Shown here: positions 1-8,474 of the stretch, one piece after another
Numbering within the stretch: the stretch's first letter is position 1
Layout: every line of letters starts with the position of its first letter
Source: CAZSBG01 sp964605145
Lineage (GTDB): Bacteria > Zhuqueibacterota > Zhuqueibacteria > Thermofontimicrobiales > Thermofontimicrobiaceae
DNA: 33,581 nucleotides
Reading direction: 5' to 3'
NCBI GenBank assembly: GCA_964605145.1
Contig: CAZSBG010000068.1
Location: 1-33,581 of the forward strand
Notes under the pieces: model-generated
Databases searched by the model: none
What the model saw: only the letters and a program-made list of their open reading frames with translations
What the model was told of the DNA's origin: nothing
Program-made: the position numbers and the translations under genes

Positions 1-266
1 TTAGTAACTGACAAGTAATTTTTTGTACATTTTTGGCAAAAAAATCTCAAAAAACAAAATTCAAATATCAAATAAATCCCAAATATAAAAACTCAATTAT
101 CAAAACTTTTTTAGAAAATACAAATACATACTGCTAAGCCCAAATTTATTTTTTTGGATTTTGTAATTGTGATTTGTTTGTTGTTTGGTTTTTGATTTTT
201 GCAATTTCCGGTTTATCCGGCTTAGGGGTTAGGTGTTAGTTTTTAGGTGAATAGATTTGAGGCAAT
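1..266. repeat. AT-rich strand-switching repeat tract downstream of rluD
   Basis: No gene is seen. The left half is rich in degenerate units such as CAAATATCAAATAAATCCC, and the right half (about 150-210) is rich in the complementary sense, such as GGATTTTGTAATTGTGATTTG. The two halves could pair as a long imperfect stem centred near 145. This is the same class of sequence as the tract at 33148-33520, and both lie just beyond the 3' end of a gene. A role in transcription termination or 3' end protection is only an inference. Confidence 0.5.
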
Positions 267-1292
267 TCAATTCTCAGGAGCAGCGTTTTTTTCTTCCAAA
301 AACTTCTTCAAATTTTCCATATCTTCCGGCAATTCCGAATCGAACCACATTTCTTTTTTGGTTTCAGGGTGAATGAAGCCCAGTGTTTTGGCGTGAAGCG
401 CCTGTCGCGGCATACGGTCCAACAGTTTTAGGGCTAATTGCTGGTTGTGCTGGTTCAAACCGATGGACTTGCGTTTCCGCCCACCGTAAACCTCGTCGCC
501 CAAAACCGGGTGGCCTTTCCACGCTAAATGGACGCGAATCTGGTGGGTACGACCTGTCTCAAGCCTCACTTTCAGAAATGATACCAATGGATATTCGCTG
601 ATGACTTTATAATTCGTTATAGCCGGCTTGCCCTGTTTGGAGACGGTCATGCGCGTGCGGTCTTTCGCGCTGCGACGAAGATGCGTTTCAATACGATCCT
701 GCTTTTTCTCGAAGCTGCCCCAGGCAAACGCCCGGTATTCGCGTTGAATGGTGCGCTCAGAAAATTGTGCCGAAAGTTGACTGTGGACAAAGTCAGTTTT
801 GGCAATGACCAGCAGACCTGAGGTGTCTTTGTCCAACCGATGCACAAGTCCCGGCCGATATTCACCGCTCAGCGAGGAAAGGCTTCGGCAATGATAAAGC
901 AATCCATTCACCAGTGTACCGGAGAGATTCCCATAAGCCGGATGCACAACAAGTCCTGCCTGTTTATTGACAACCAATAAATATTCGTCTTCAAATATTA
1001 TGTTGAGGGGGATTTTTTCGGGCAGAAATTCAGGCGGTTTGGCATGTTGAAATTGAATGAATATTCTTTCGCCGGGCGAAACCGTATAACTGGATTTTAC
1101 CGGTTTGTCATCCACCGTAATGAATCCGTCCCGTATGAGTTTTTGAATTTGTGAACGGGTGGGGCGTTCCAGACGGTTGGCAAGAAACTGATCCAGTCTC
1201 TCCTTTTTTTGATGTTCAGGAACAATGATCACGCGGGAATCCAATTCGTGGGAGCTTTCACTGGCTGATCTATGTTCCTGTTGTTCTTCCAT
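267..1292 (-). CDS. rluD: RluA/RluD-family 23S rRNA pseudouridine synthase
   Basis: The protein (341 aa) isomerises uridine to pseudouridine in rRNA, most likely in helix 69 of 23S rRNA if it is a true RluD. An S4 RNA-binding domain spans roughly residues 30-80 (RLDQFLANRLERPTRSQIQK). The catalytic domain follows, with the signature HRLDKDTSGL containing catalytic Asp154, and later GRTHQIRVH. The length is normal for the family. The start is ATG at 1292 with only a weak purine-rich site upstream. The N-terminus has about 20 extra polar residues before the S4 domain. The gene is last in the minus-strand ileS-traR-lspA-rluD series, 52 bp after lspA. The RluD rather than RluA/RluC assignment rests on the S4 domain and synteny with lspA. 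Confidence 0.92.
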   Translation of the reverse strand: MEEQQEHRSASESSHELDSRVIIVPEHQKKERLDQFLANRLERPTRSQIQKLIRDGFITVDDKPVKSSYTVSPGERIFIQFQHAKPPEFLPEKIPLNIIFEDEYLLVVNKQAGLVVHPAYGNLSGTLVNGLLYHCRSLSSLSGEYRPGLVHRLDKDTSGLLVIAKTDFVHSQLSAQFSERTIQREYRAFAWGSFEKKQDRIETHLRRSAKDRTRMTVSKQGKPAITNYKVISEYPLVSFLKVRLETGRTHQIRVHLAWKGHPVLGDEVYGGRKRKSIGLNQHNQQLALKLLDRMPRQALHAKTLGFIHPETKKEMWFDSELPEDMENLKKFLEEKNAAPEN

Positions 1293-1344
1293 TATCTTTC
1301 TTTCGGAAAGAGGGCATGTCTTTTTTCATAAAACGTTGGCAAAA

Positions 1345-1836
1345 CTACCCGGTTCCCAGTTGTTCTTCTTCTGACTCATCTTTCTTTTTTTCAAAAATAA
1401 CAACAGAAATTAGAATGATCATTCCAATCGTAATGGCAATATCAGCCAAATTGAATACCGGCCATCGTACGATTTGAATGTCAATGAAATCAACGACTTC
1501 ACTGTAGGCAATTCTGTCAATAAGATTTCCCAGTGCGCCGCCCAGGATGGACGTCAGCGCAAATCTCGCCCAGAAATTTTCCGGTTTCATTTCGAATAAA
1601 TACACCAGAATGATAATGCAGGCAATCGCTGAAAAAAATGTATAGAATAATTTTCCGCCAATTTGTATGCCAAATGCCATCCCTGGATTTTTGATATAGG
1701 TAAATCTGATGACATCACCCAGAATCGAAATTGATTCTTTCAAATGCATCGAATTTTTGATCAATATTTTTGTGGTCTGGTCAATGATGACAATGAACAG
1801 TGACCAGCCCAATAATTTCAGGTTTGATTTAAACAC
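1345..1836 (-). CDS. lspA: Lipoprotein signal peptidase II
   Basis: This inner-membrane aspartyl protease (163 aa) removes signal peptides from diacylated prolipoproteins. Four hydrophobic segments are visible (about 8-20, 62-82, 88-106, 128-150). The family motifs are present: NLIDR (104-108), VVDF (Asp116) and FNLAD (Asp132), which supply the conserved aspartates. The start is taken as GTG at 1836, because GGAG lies just upstream and an LspA-like transmembrane segment follows at once. The C-terminus is a short charged tail. It sits between the TraR/DksA-type gene and rluD, a pairing common in many bacteria. Its substrate in this window would include the lipoprotein at 6832-7530. Confidence 0.95.
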   Translation of the reverse strand: MFKSNLKLLGWSLFIVIIDQTTKILIKNSMHLKESISILGDVIRFTYIKNPGMAFGIQIGGKLFYTFFSAIACIIILVYLFEMKPENFWARFALTSILGGALGNLIDRIAYSEVVDFIDIQIVRWPVFNLADIAITIGMIILISVVIFEKKKDESEEEQLGTG

Positions 1837-2036
1837 GTCGCTCCAGCGCTATTGATGTTGAATCGGTTTATTATGATATTGTTTAATTTTAATCTTGAAT
1901 TCGATGAAAGAGCAGTCGAAAGCTTCTTCATATCTTTGAACGAGCGAAATATCCTTTCACAGAATGGCTCACTTCATTTTCAAAAATACAAGAAAATCCC
2001 TGTGGATTCTCTCACCAACGATGAAGAAGAACTGAA

Positions 2037-2402
2037 TTACGGTTGCCCCTCTTCCTGCGATTTACATTCGAGACAAAGGCGTGCGTGTGGAATCGCCTCC
2101 AGTCTCTCTTTGTTAATTTCTGAGCCGCACATCGTGCAAGTTCCGTATGTCCCTTCCTCGATTCTATCGATTGCATCATTTAGTTCAGCCAGAGTATTCC
2201 CTTCGAGAGAAGCGAACATGTATGACTGCTCTCGTTCCATGCTTTCGGACCCTTGATCGGCGAGGTGAAGTGAGTACGAATGATCTCCGGATGTATCCTT
2301 CATCGATTCTTTGGTAAACCTGGTGCTGGTAACCTTCTCCAGAAGCTCTCGCTGTTGTGTCAGGAGAATGTTCTTTAAATGCTCCAAATCTTGACGCCCC
2401 AT
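2037..2402 (-). CDS. TraR/DksA-type C4 zinc-finger protein
   Basis: This 121-aa protein has an N-terminal helical region (1-80) and a four-cysteine zinc finger, C89-x2-C92 and C110-x2-C113. That is the architecture of DksA/TraR proteins, which bind the RNA polymerase secondary channel and modulate initiation. The reading frame is open to 2501, but the start is placed at the internal ATG at 2402, because a strong AGGGAGG site lies eight or nine bases upstream and family homology begins there. The upstream 33 residues look non-coding. It lies between ileS and lspA, an arrangement seen in several phyla. Whether it acts as a true ppGpp-linked DksA is not settled from sequence alone. Confidence 0.88.
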   Translation of the reverse strand: MGRQDLEHLKNILLTQQRELLEKVTSTRFTKESMKDTSGDHSYSLHLADQGSESMEREQSYMFASLEGNTLAELNDAIDRIEEGTYGTCTMCGSEINKERLEAIPHARLCLECKSQEEGQP

Positions 2403-2645
2403 CGTTGATATCCTCCCTAAAAAAATAACGTTATTCACTATTACAAATACATCGTCGGACTGAGCAGAGTTGCGGTATGTTGTACAATACGTTTGACTCA
2501 ATCATTTTTTAATTCAGTTCGAATGCCTGTTCGATGAAAGAATTTAGTGGACGATACCATCCATAGCGAAATTGTTCACAAGGACATTCGAATTTAAAAA
2601 AATGACATAAAAACAGGATTCAAATTTGCAAAGAACAAATAAACA
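2403..2645. other. Spacer between ileS and the TraR/DksA gene
   Basis: This gap of 243 bases holds no convincing gene. It contains the minus-strand ribosome-binding site of the zinc-finger gene next to 2402. At about 2545-2556 it holds AGTGGACGATA, which matches one arm of the palindromes at 31714 and 32636. No terminator with a T run is obvious, so read-through from ileS is possible. Confidence 0.4.
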
Positions 2646-5600
2646 TTATACTCGAGTAATTCCAATGACTACAGAGTCGCCATTAATGGCCCATTCTTTC
2701 TCGTAGTCATTTTTTTCAATTGCGTTGACCAAATCGTCTGCCAGTGTTTCATTTTTTATATATTCCCGCTGAGATTCAATGGCATTTTTCAAAACTTCAG
2801 AACCATCATAATAAACGCGAATCCGATCGATGACATTGAAATTGGCTTCTTTACGCATGTTCTGAATTCTGTTAACGAAATCCCGTGCCAGTCCCTCTTG
2901 CCGCAATTCATCCGTGAGAACAATATTCATGGCGACCGTTAAATCGTCTTCAGTGTCCACCACCAAGCCGTCCCGGTTTTCTGATTTGAGTTCAAGATCA
3001 TCCATGGTTAAATCGACACTCTTGTCACCCACCGAGAGTTTTGTGCTGCCGGATGTTTCGATCTTTTCAATTTCCTGCTCGGATAAATTGCGTATTTTTT
3101 CAGCAGCCTGGTTTACAAGTTTTCCAAATTTCGGGCCTAATGATTTGTACACCGGTTCGGCCTTCTTTTTCAACAGGTCAGCGCGGTTTGTGGTGAACCG
3201 AACAGCTTTGATATTTAATTCATCCTTGATTAAACCCTCCATGCCGGCAACCAGTTCCTTACGTTTTTCATTTTTTGCCAGAATGATAATTTCGCTGAGC
3301 GGCTGCCTGATCTTTATCGCGGATTGGTTTCTGAGCGCGCGACCAATAATCACTGTTCTCAAAACCAGATACATTTTTGCTTCCAAAGTTTCATCACGAT
3401 ATTGGTACAGATCGCTCGATGAATCCGGGAAATAGCTCAGGTGGACGCTTTCCGGCGCATCCTCTTCTGTAACTTTCAAATTTTGATAAAGTTCTTCAGA
3501 AAGGAACGGGATGAACGGCGCGACGAGCTTCGTAACCGTGAACAAAACATGATGCAGCGTCTGATAGGCTGCCAGTTTATCTTCGCCCATTCCTTTGCCG
3601 CTATTTTCGCTGGGTTTCCAAAAACGACGCCTGCATCGTCTGACATACCAGTTGGATAAATCATCAATCACAAACTGGGAAATAGCTCGCGCTGATTTGG
3701 TGATCTCGAATCGGGTTAAATTCTGTTCCGTCTCTTTCACAAGCTTATTCAGCAATGAAATGATCCATCGATCGATCTGGGGACGCTTTTCAACCGGAGT
3801 GGCTTCTTCTCTGCCTGTGAAATTGTCAACATTGGCGTAAAGCGAGAAGAATGAGTAGACATTGTTCAGCGTGCCAAAAAATTTCCGGATCACTTCCAAA
3901 ATGCCCTGCTCATCGAACTTTGTTGGAAGCCAGGGCGGACTGACTGTGAGCAAAAACCACCGAAGTGGATCAGCCCCGTATTTTTCAACGATCTGGAATG
4001 GATTGACTGTATTTCCGCGTGATTTGGACATTTTCAATCCGTCTTTATCCAGAATCATTTCAATGGATAAACACGATTTATAACTTGATTCGCCTGAGAG
4101 AAACACGCCCAAAACAAGCAGTGAATAAAACCATCCACGAGTTTGGTCGACTCCTTCAGCGATAAATTCGGCCGGGAATAGTGTGTCGAAATCGTCTTTA
4201 TGCTCGAACGGATAGTGCCATTGGGCATAGGGCATGCTCCCTGAATCGAACCAGCAGTCGATAACCTCCGGCACGCGTTTCATTTTGCCGCCGCATTTTT
4301 CACAGGTTAATTCCACTTCGTCGATATAGGGTTTATGCAGATCGATATCCTCTGTTAAACCGGATTTTTGTTTCAGCTCTTTAACGCTTCCCACGCAATC
4401 CATGTGAGCGCAATTTTCGCAGATCCACACGTTGAGCGGCGTTCCCCAGAATCGATCGCGGGAGAGTGACCAGTCCACATTGTTTTCGAGCCATTCACCA
4501 AATCTGCCCAATCCCACTTCTTTGGGATACCAGTTTATTTTGTTATTGCTCTCGATCAGCTTGTTTTTGATAGCGGTTGTTCGAATATACCAGGATTTTC
4601 TCGCATAATAGAGCAAAGGCGAATCACAACGCCAGCAGTGGGGATACGTATGCGTCACTGTCTCTGTCTGATAAAGCTTGCCCCGTTGTTTAAGGTCGTC
4701 GATGATGTTAGGATCCGCTTTCTTGACAAATTCACCTTTAAACTGGGTGATTTCATCCACGAACCGGCCGCTTTTATCCACCGGGTGAATGATGGGCAAA
4801 TCGTTTTTCAGCCCGACCTGGTAATCGTCTTCACCAAAAGCCGGCGCAATGTGAACAATGCCGGTACCATCTTCGGATGTGACAAAATCACCGAGTATGG
4901 TGTAATACGCTTTTTTATCCGGTTTGATGAACGAGAATAACGGAACATATTCCATGCCTTCCAGGTCTGAGCCTTTATATTGCTCCAGGATTTCGTATTC
5001 GCCGTCCAGGGCCATCAAACGCTGACTTGCAAGGATGAGCTTTTCATCGCGATGAAATATTTTGACATAGGTCATTTCAGGATTCAACGCCAGGGCCACG
5101 TTTGAGATAAGGGTCCACGGTGTGGTGGTCCACACCAGGAAAGACGTATCCGGTTCATCCTTGAGCTGCATTTTTACATAAATGGATGGATCATCAACTT
5201 CTTTATAACCCTGGGCCACCTCATGACTGGAGAGGGGCGTTTCACAGCGCGGACAATAGGGCAAAATTTTGAATCCCTGGTAAATGAGATCTTTTTTCCA
5301 GAATTCCTTCAGTATCCACCAGACAGATTCAATATAGTTATTTTCATACGTGATGTAGGGATGCTCCAAATCAACCCAGTAGCCAATTTTTCGGGTCAAT
5401 TCATCCCAATCTTTTTTATATTTCCAAACACTCTCGCGGCATTTTTTGTTGAATTTATCAACCCCATATTCCAACACCTGTTCCTTGCCATCGATGCCCA
5501 ACTGTTTTTCCACCTCAATTTCCACCGGTAGGCCGTGCGTATCCCACCCTGCTTTGCGGTTCACGCGGTAGCCCTGCATGGTTTTATGGCGGCACACAAA

Positions 5601-5798
5601 ATCTTTCACCGTTCGACTGATAACATGATGAATTCCCGGAGCGCCATTGGCGGTTGGCGGCCCTTCAAAGAACACATATTTTTTTTCGGGATATCTGCTC
5701 TCCACACTTTTTTTGAAAATATCGTTAGCTTCCCAGAATTTTAGAATATATTTTTCCAATTCTTGAAAATTTACCGGGTTACTCAATTCTTTAAACAT
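2646..5798 (-). CDS. ileS: Isoleucyl-tRNA synthetase, type 2, with GXHH signature
   Basis: This class I synthetase (1050 aa) charges tRNA-Ile. The N-terminal Rossmann fold carries PPTANG followed by G55-I56-H57-H58 where the usual signature is HXGH. The CP1 editing domain is visible (TTTPWTL, HIAPAFGEDDY). KMSKS is at 589-593, followed by the anticodon-binding domain with NWYVRRCRRRFW. The C-terminus ends without the cysteine zinc finger of type 1 enzymes, and the length fits type 2 (IleRS2). Known biology: IleRS2 enzymes tolerate mupirocin, and members with HXGH swapped to GXHH are reported to be hyper-resistant. Start is ATG at 5798 with GGGAG upstream. It likely leads the ileS-traR-lspA-rluD transcript. 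Confidence 0.97.
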   Translation of the reverse strand: MFKELSNPVNFQELEKYILKFWEANDIFKKSVESRYPEKKYVFFEGPPTANGAPGIHHVISRTVKDFVCRHKTMQGYRVNRKAGWDTHGLPVEIEVEKQLGIDGKEQVLEYGVDKFNKKCRESVWKYKKDWDELTRKIGYWVDLEHPYITYENNYIESVWWILKEFWKKDLIYQGFKILPYCPRCETPLSSHEVAQGYKEVDDPSIYVKMQLKDEPDTSFLVWTTTPWTLISNVALALNPEMTYVKIFHRDEKLILASQRLMALDGEYEILEQYKGSDLEGMEYVPLFSFIKPDKKAYYTILGDFVTSEDGTGIVHIAPAFGEDDYQVGLKNDLPIIHPVDKSGRFVDEITQFKGEFVKKADPNIIDDLKQRGKLYQTETVTHTYPHCWRCDSPLLYYARKSWYIRTTAIKNKLIESNNKINWYPKEVGLGRFGEWLENNVDWSLSRDRFWGTPLNVWICENCAHMDCVGSVKELKQKSGLTEDIDLHKPYIDEVELTCEKCGGKMKRVPEVIDCWFDSGSMPYAQWHYPFEHKDDFDTLFPAEFIAEGVDQTRGWFYSLLVLGVFLSGESSYKSCLSIEMILDKDGLKMSKSRGNTVNPFQIVEKYGADPLRWFLLTVSPPWLPTKFDEQGILEVIRKFFGTLNNVYSFFSLYANVDNFTGREEATPVEKRPQIDRWIISLLNKLVKETEQNLTRFEITKSARAISQFVIDDLSNWYVRRCRRRFWKPSENSGKGMGEDKLAAYQTLHHVLFTVTKLVAPFIPFLSEELYQNLKVTEEDAPESVHLSYFPDSSSDLYQYRDETLEAKMYLVLRTVIIGRALRNQSAIKIRQPLSEIIILAKNEKRKELVAGMEGLIKDELNIKAVRFTTNRADLLKKKAEPVYKSLGPKFGKLVNQAAEKIRNLSEQEIEKIETSGSTKLSVGDKSVDLTMDDLELKSENRDGLVVDTEDDLTVAMNIVLTDELRQEGLARDFVNRIQNMRKEANFNVIDRIRVYYDGSEVLKNAIESQREYIKNETLADDLVNAIEKNDYEKEWAINGDSVVIGITRV

Positions 5799-5884
5799 CG
5801 GTTATTCTCCCACAACATCTGTAATAATAAAAATTAACCTATCGGCTAATACCAACAGGTTTCTTGTCTGACATACCTTGATTT

Positions 5885-5912
5885 AAAATAATGATAATGA
5901 AAAATGTGTCAA
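5885..5912 (-). promoter_or_regulatory. Candidate sigma-70-type promoter for ileS
   Basis: On the minus strand a perfect TTGACA (5907-5912) is followed after 16 bases by TATTTT (5885-5890), about 90 bases upstream of the ileS start. The -10 matches four of six consensus positions. The surroundings are AT-rich, so chance is a real alternative. No T-box features (specifier loop, T-box sequence) were recognised in the leader. Confidence 0.35.
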
Positions 5913-5992
5913 CTCAACGGGTTGTTCAGTACTGCCCTTGATTCAGGGCTGAATTTCATGGTCCCAGAATTTTGAGTGAACACAATTAATTT

Positions 5993-6814
5993 TTATATTT
6001 TCGAAACCACCTTTTTGATAAGCGTCGTCAATTTGGGTTCGGCCTCTTTTGCAACACGGATTATTTCCGGAATATTGGCCGGTTTAAGCTCTTCAGGAAT
6101 GCAGGCATCCGTAATGACAGAAAATCCCAGGACGCGGATAGCGGAATGCACCGCTACGATATCTTCCGGGATAGTAGACATGCCCACCACGTCGGCGCCG
6201 ATGATTCTCAGAAATTTGTATTCTGCCGCGGTCTCAAGGCTGGGGCCGGTCATAGCAGCATAAACGCCTTTTTTAATCTCAATATTTTCTTCTGCGGCCA
6301 CCTGCTCTGCCAATTGAATTAACTCGCGGGAGTAGGGCTCGGACATATCCGGGAACCGGGGCCCCAGGGTGTCATCATTTTCACCGATGAGAGGATTATC
6401 GCCCAACAGGTTGATGTGGTCTGAAATGAGCATGACCGTGCCGGGTTTCATCTCCCGGTTGATTCCACCGCATGCATTTGAAATTAAAAGTGTATTTATG
6501 CCTAAAAATTTCATCACACGAACCGGGAACGTAATTTGTTTCATGGAATACCCTTCGTAGTAATGAAATCGGCCCTGCATGGCAACAATGGATTTGTCGC
6601 CGAGCTTGCCAAAGATCAATTTTCCGGCATGAAACTCAACCGTGGAAATTGGAAAATTTGGAATATCTCCGTATGGGATGGAAACCTCAATGTCAATATC
6701 ATCTACCAGGGCTCCCAGACCGGTTCCCAGGATTATACCAATTTCGGGTTGGGCTTTTGTTTTGGTTCGGATGAATTCAATTGTTTGTTCAATTTGTTTC
6801 CTTAATTCAGACAC
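5993..6814 (-). CDS. punA: Trimeric purine nucleoside phosphorylase with Asp at the base-specificity position
   Basis: The enzyme (273 aa) cleaves purine nucleosides with phosphate to a free base and ribose-1-phosphate, in purine salvage. Visible family blocks are the phosphate loop GTGLG (30-34), GRFHYYEGY, SNACGGIN, TGPSLETAAEY (with the Glu that contacts the base) and GMSTIPE. The block matching human FSLITNKV reads FSVITDAC, so Asp236 occupies the place of human Asn243. That change is known to favour 6-aminopurines in engineered human PNP. The start is GTG at 6814, with GAGAGG a few bases upstream. It follows the lipoprotein gene by 17 bases and is probably co-transcribed with it. MTA phosphorylase is less likely because GMST replaces the NMTT seen there. 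Confidence 0.92.
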   Translation of the reverse strand: MSELRKQIEQTIEFIRTKTKAQPEIGIILGTGLGALVDDIDIEVSIPYGDIPNFPISTVEFHAGKLIFGKLGDKSIVAMQGRFHYYEGYSMKQITFPVRVMKFLGINTLLISNACGGINREMKPGTVMLISDHINLLGDNPLIGENDDTLGPRFPDMSEPYSRELIQLAEQVAAEENIEIKKGVYAAMTGPSLETAAEYKFLRIIGADVVGMSTIPEDIVAVHSAIRVLGFSVITDACIPEELKPANIPEIIRVAKEAEPKLTTLIKKVVSKI

Positions 6815-6831
6815 GAAAAACCTCTCATTAT

Positions 6832-7530
6832 TTATTTTTTCTTCTTTTTTTGTTCTTCAATTTTTTCCTGAAGACGTCGGATCTCTTCATTCTTTTTGTC
6901 GCGTTCTGCTTTAATTTTCGACAGTTCCTCTTGCACCTGCTGTCGCTTGGTTCTTTCTGAATTTACTTTGCTTTTCGCAAGCTTGAACCGCTCATCGCGT
7001 ATCTGCTCTATCGTTGCAATGCGGTCTCGCTTTTTTCCGGCTCGGGCAAAAAGAAACGTGCCCAGCGCTGTTCCCACCCCTGTGGTAGACCACATGGCTG
7101 TTCTGCCAACGTCCTCATCGTCCAGGCCGCGGTGAATGAGCGAGCCAATGAAAAAACTTGCTCCGAAACTTAATCCGGCGCCCCCCAGTGTGTAATAGAA
7201 CAAATTCCTGTTTTTCTTTTTTTCCTGAATTTCCCATTCAGAAATTATTTCGCCCTGACCATCATAGACAAAATCAGTGCCTGAAATTGCCGAGATTTCA
7301 TCCCTGTTAATTTTCGTGAGTGACTCGGAAGATTTGTCCGTTCGGATCATGAGATGAGTCGGGCTGACGTCGTGAATTTGTCCCTCGCAGACTTTGCCTG
7401 AAATTGTGGTCACCTGAACCACGGCATTTGGTTGAGCCTGATCGTAACGAATGGGGACTCTCTTCGCGCATCCTGTGGTAATGATCAATACTGCGAGCAA
7501 TAATGAAATAAAAAAAGATCGGAGTTGCAT
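6832..7530 (-). CDS. Predicted lipoprotein with glycine-zipper-like segments and C-terminal coiled coil
   Basis: I do not recognise this 232-aa protein. A lipoprotein signal is clear: a basic start, a hydrophobic core and ITTGC with Cys21 as the acylation site. Residues about 25-105 look like a small beta domain with charged residues. Residues about 110-165 hold two glycine/alanine-rich hydrophobic stretches (GGAGLSFGASFFIGS and TTGVGTALGTFLFA) that resemble glycine zippers. Residues about 170-232 form a highly charged coiled coil ending in a lysine run. The protein is probably anchored in a membrane with a periplasmic coiled coil. It lies 17 bases before the PNP gene, so the two likely share a transcript, but no functional link is evident. 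Confidence 0.75.
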   Translation of the reverse strand: MQLRSFFISLLLAVLIITTGCAKRVPIRYDQAQPNAVVQVTTISGKVCEGQIHDVSPTHLMIRTDKSSESLTKINRDEISAISGTDFVYDGQGEIISEWEIQEKKKNRNLFYYTLGGAGLSFGASFFIGSLIHRGLDDEDVGRTAMWSTTGVGTALGTFLFARAGKKRDRIATIEQIRDERFKLAKSKVNSERTKRQQVQEELSKIKAERDKKNEEIRRLQEKIEEQKKKKK

Positions 7531-7824
7531 TGTTATTCTCCCAGATTCTGCTGTTTATTCAAAGTTGTCTTCCACGTCCGGATTTATGAAAATCCGCACC
7601 CGGGAATGAATTATTTCGATGAGTTTATTTGATGTTACCGATTGCACTTACCCTCGATTATTCACATTATATTGCTAAAGGTATCGAGATAACCTGAATG
7701 GTGCTGAATTAAGAGATGAGTACATTTTTACGTCTAAAACTGACTTTTAAATTAATTGATAATTCAATTTGATAATAATCAGGTAATTGAATCAATTTTA
7801 TTATAATTACATGAATAATTCAGG
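7531..7824. other. AT-rich spacer with a shared 15-base motif
   Basis: No gene is seen in these 294 bases. CATGAATAATTCAGG at 7810-7824 ends exactly before the divIVA stop codon and is repeated in inverse sense at 10207-10221. ATAACCTGAAT occurs near 7690 and again at 10203. A promoter for the lipoprotein-PNP pair probably lies here, but none stands out. Confidence 0.35.
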
Positions 7825-8442
7825 CTAAATGATGAACTGGTCAGATATCTTTATATTTTCGTTTTCACCATTTTTTTTTATATCATGCTTTTTTTTTTCA
7901 GCGTTCGGGCCAGAATTGCCGGCAGTCTGATCAAATATTTTTGGATTGATCTGCGATTTATTCTGTGAACCCGATTTTGATTCATAGCCGACATCATCCA
8001 TTTCAAGAATAGTGAGCAGCTCTACCTGAGATTCCAGCAAATGGCGCAGCCGTTTGGCAAACGAATCTTTCTGGGCTTTCACCACCATGAGCTGATTCTT
8101 CATCTCGATGAGTTGGCGTTTGGCTGATTCAAGGATTTTCTCCGCTTTCACCTCAGCTTCTTTGATGACCAGGTCGGATTCGCGCTTGGAATTTTCCCGG
8201 GACTGATTAATCGTCTGTTGGGCGTTCATCAAAGATTCCTTGAATGTTTTCTCAACTTCCTGGTAATCGCGTAGTTGAGTTTTCAATTTAAGGACATCAT
8301 CGGACAGTTCATTTTTTTGCTTGATGAGATATTCAAATTCTTCGGCCACCATTTCCAAAAATGTCTCCACCTCAATGGGATCATATCCGCGGAGCACTTT
8401 TTTGAAAACCTGCTTTTTTATATCCAGAGGAGTAATCTTCAA
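7825..8442 (-). CDS. divIVA: DivIVA-domain coiled-coil protein
   Basis: The first 35 residues match the DivIVA N-terminal motif (ITPLDIKKQVFKKVLRGYDPIEVETFL), which in known members binds curved membrane. A long coiled coil follows to about residue 145, then a polar low-complexity tail rich in Ser, Asn and Lys. At 205 aa it is in the usual range. The start is TTG at 8442, chosen because a strong GGGAGG lies eight bases upstream and the motif begins immediately. It lies 32 bases after yggT. In Gram-positive bacteria this neighbourhood serves septum placement and polar growth. In a Gram-negative lineage the role is unclear. The tail is encoded by A9 and A10 runs (7871-7879, 7889-7898 on the plus strand as T), so slippage is possible. 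Confidence 0.9.
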   Translation of the reverse strand: MKITPLDIKKQVFKKVLRGYDPIEVETFLEMVAEEFEYLIKQKNELSDDVLKLKTQLRDYQEVEKTFKESLMNAQQTINQSRENSKRESDLVIKEAEVKAEKILESAKRQLIEMKNQLMVVKAQKDSFAKRLRHLLESQVELLTILEMDDVGYESKSGSQNKSQINPKIFDQTAGNSGPNAEKKKHDIKKNGENENIKISDQFII

Positions 8443-8474
8443 TCGTTTTACCTCCCGTTTCGTTTATTCAAAAT

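Noticed and set aside
1852..2256. Plus-strand open frame overlapping the TraR/DksA gene
   Set aside because: It lies opposite a clear zinc-finger gene, has no family resemblance, and its composition follows the antisense of the real gene.
2403..2501. N-terminal extension of the TraR/DksA gene
   Set aside because: The extra 33 residues lack family similarity, and a strong AGGGAGG precedes the internal ATG at 2402.
5930..5953. Hairpin GCCCT-TGATTC-AGGGC after the PNP gene as a terminator
   Set aside because: The stem is only five base pairs and no T run follows on the minus strand. It is too weak to support.
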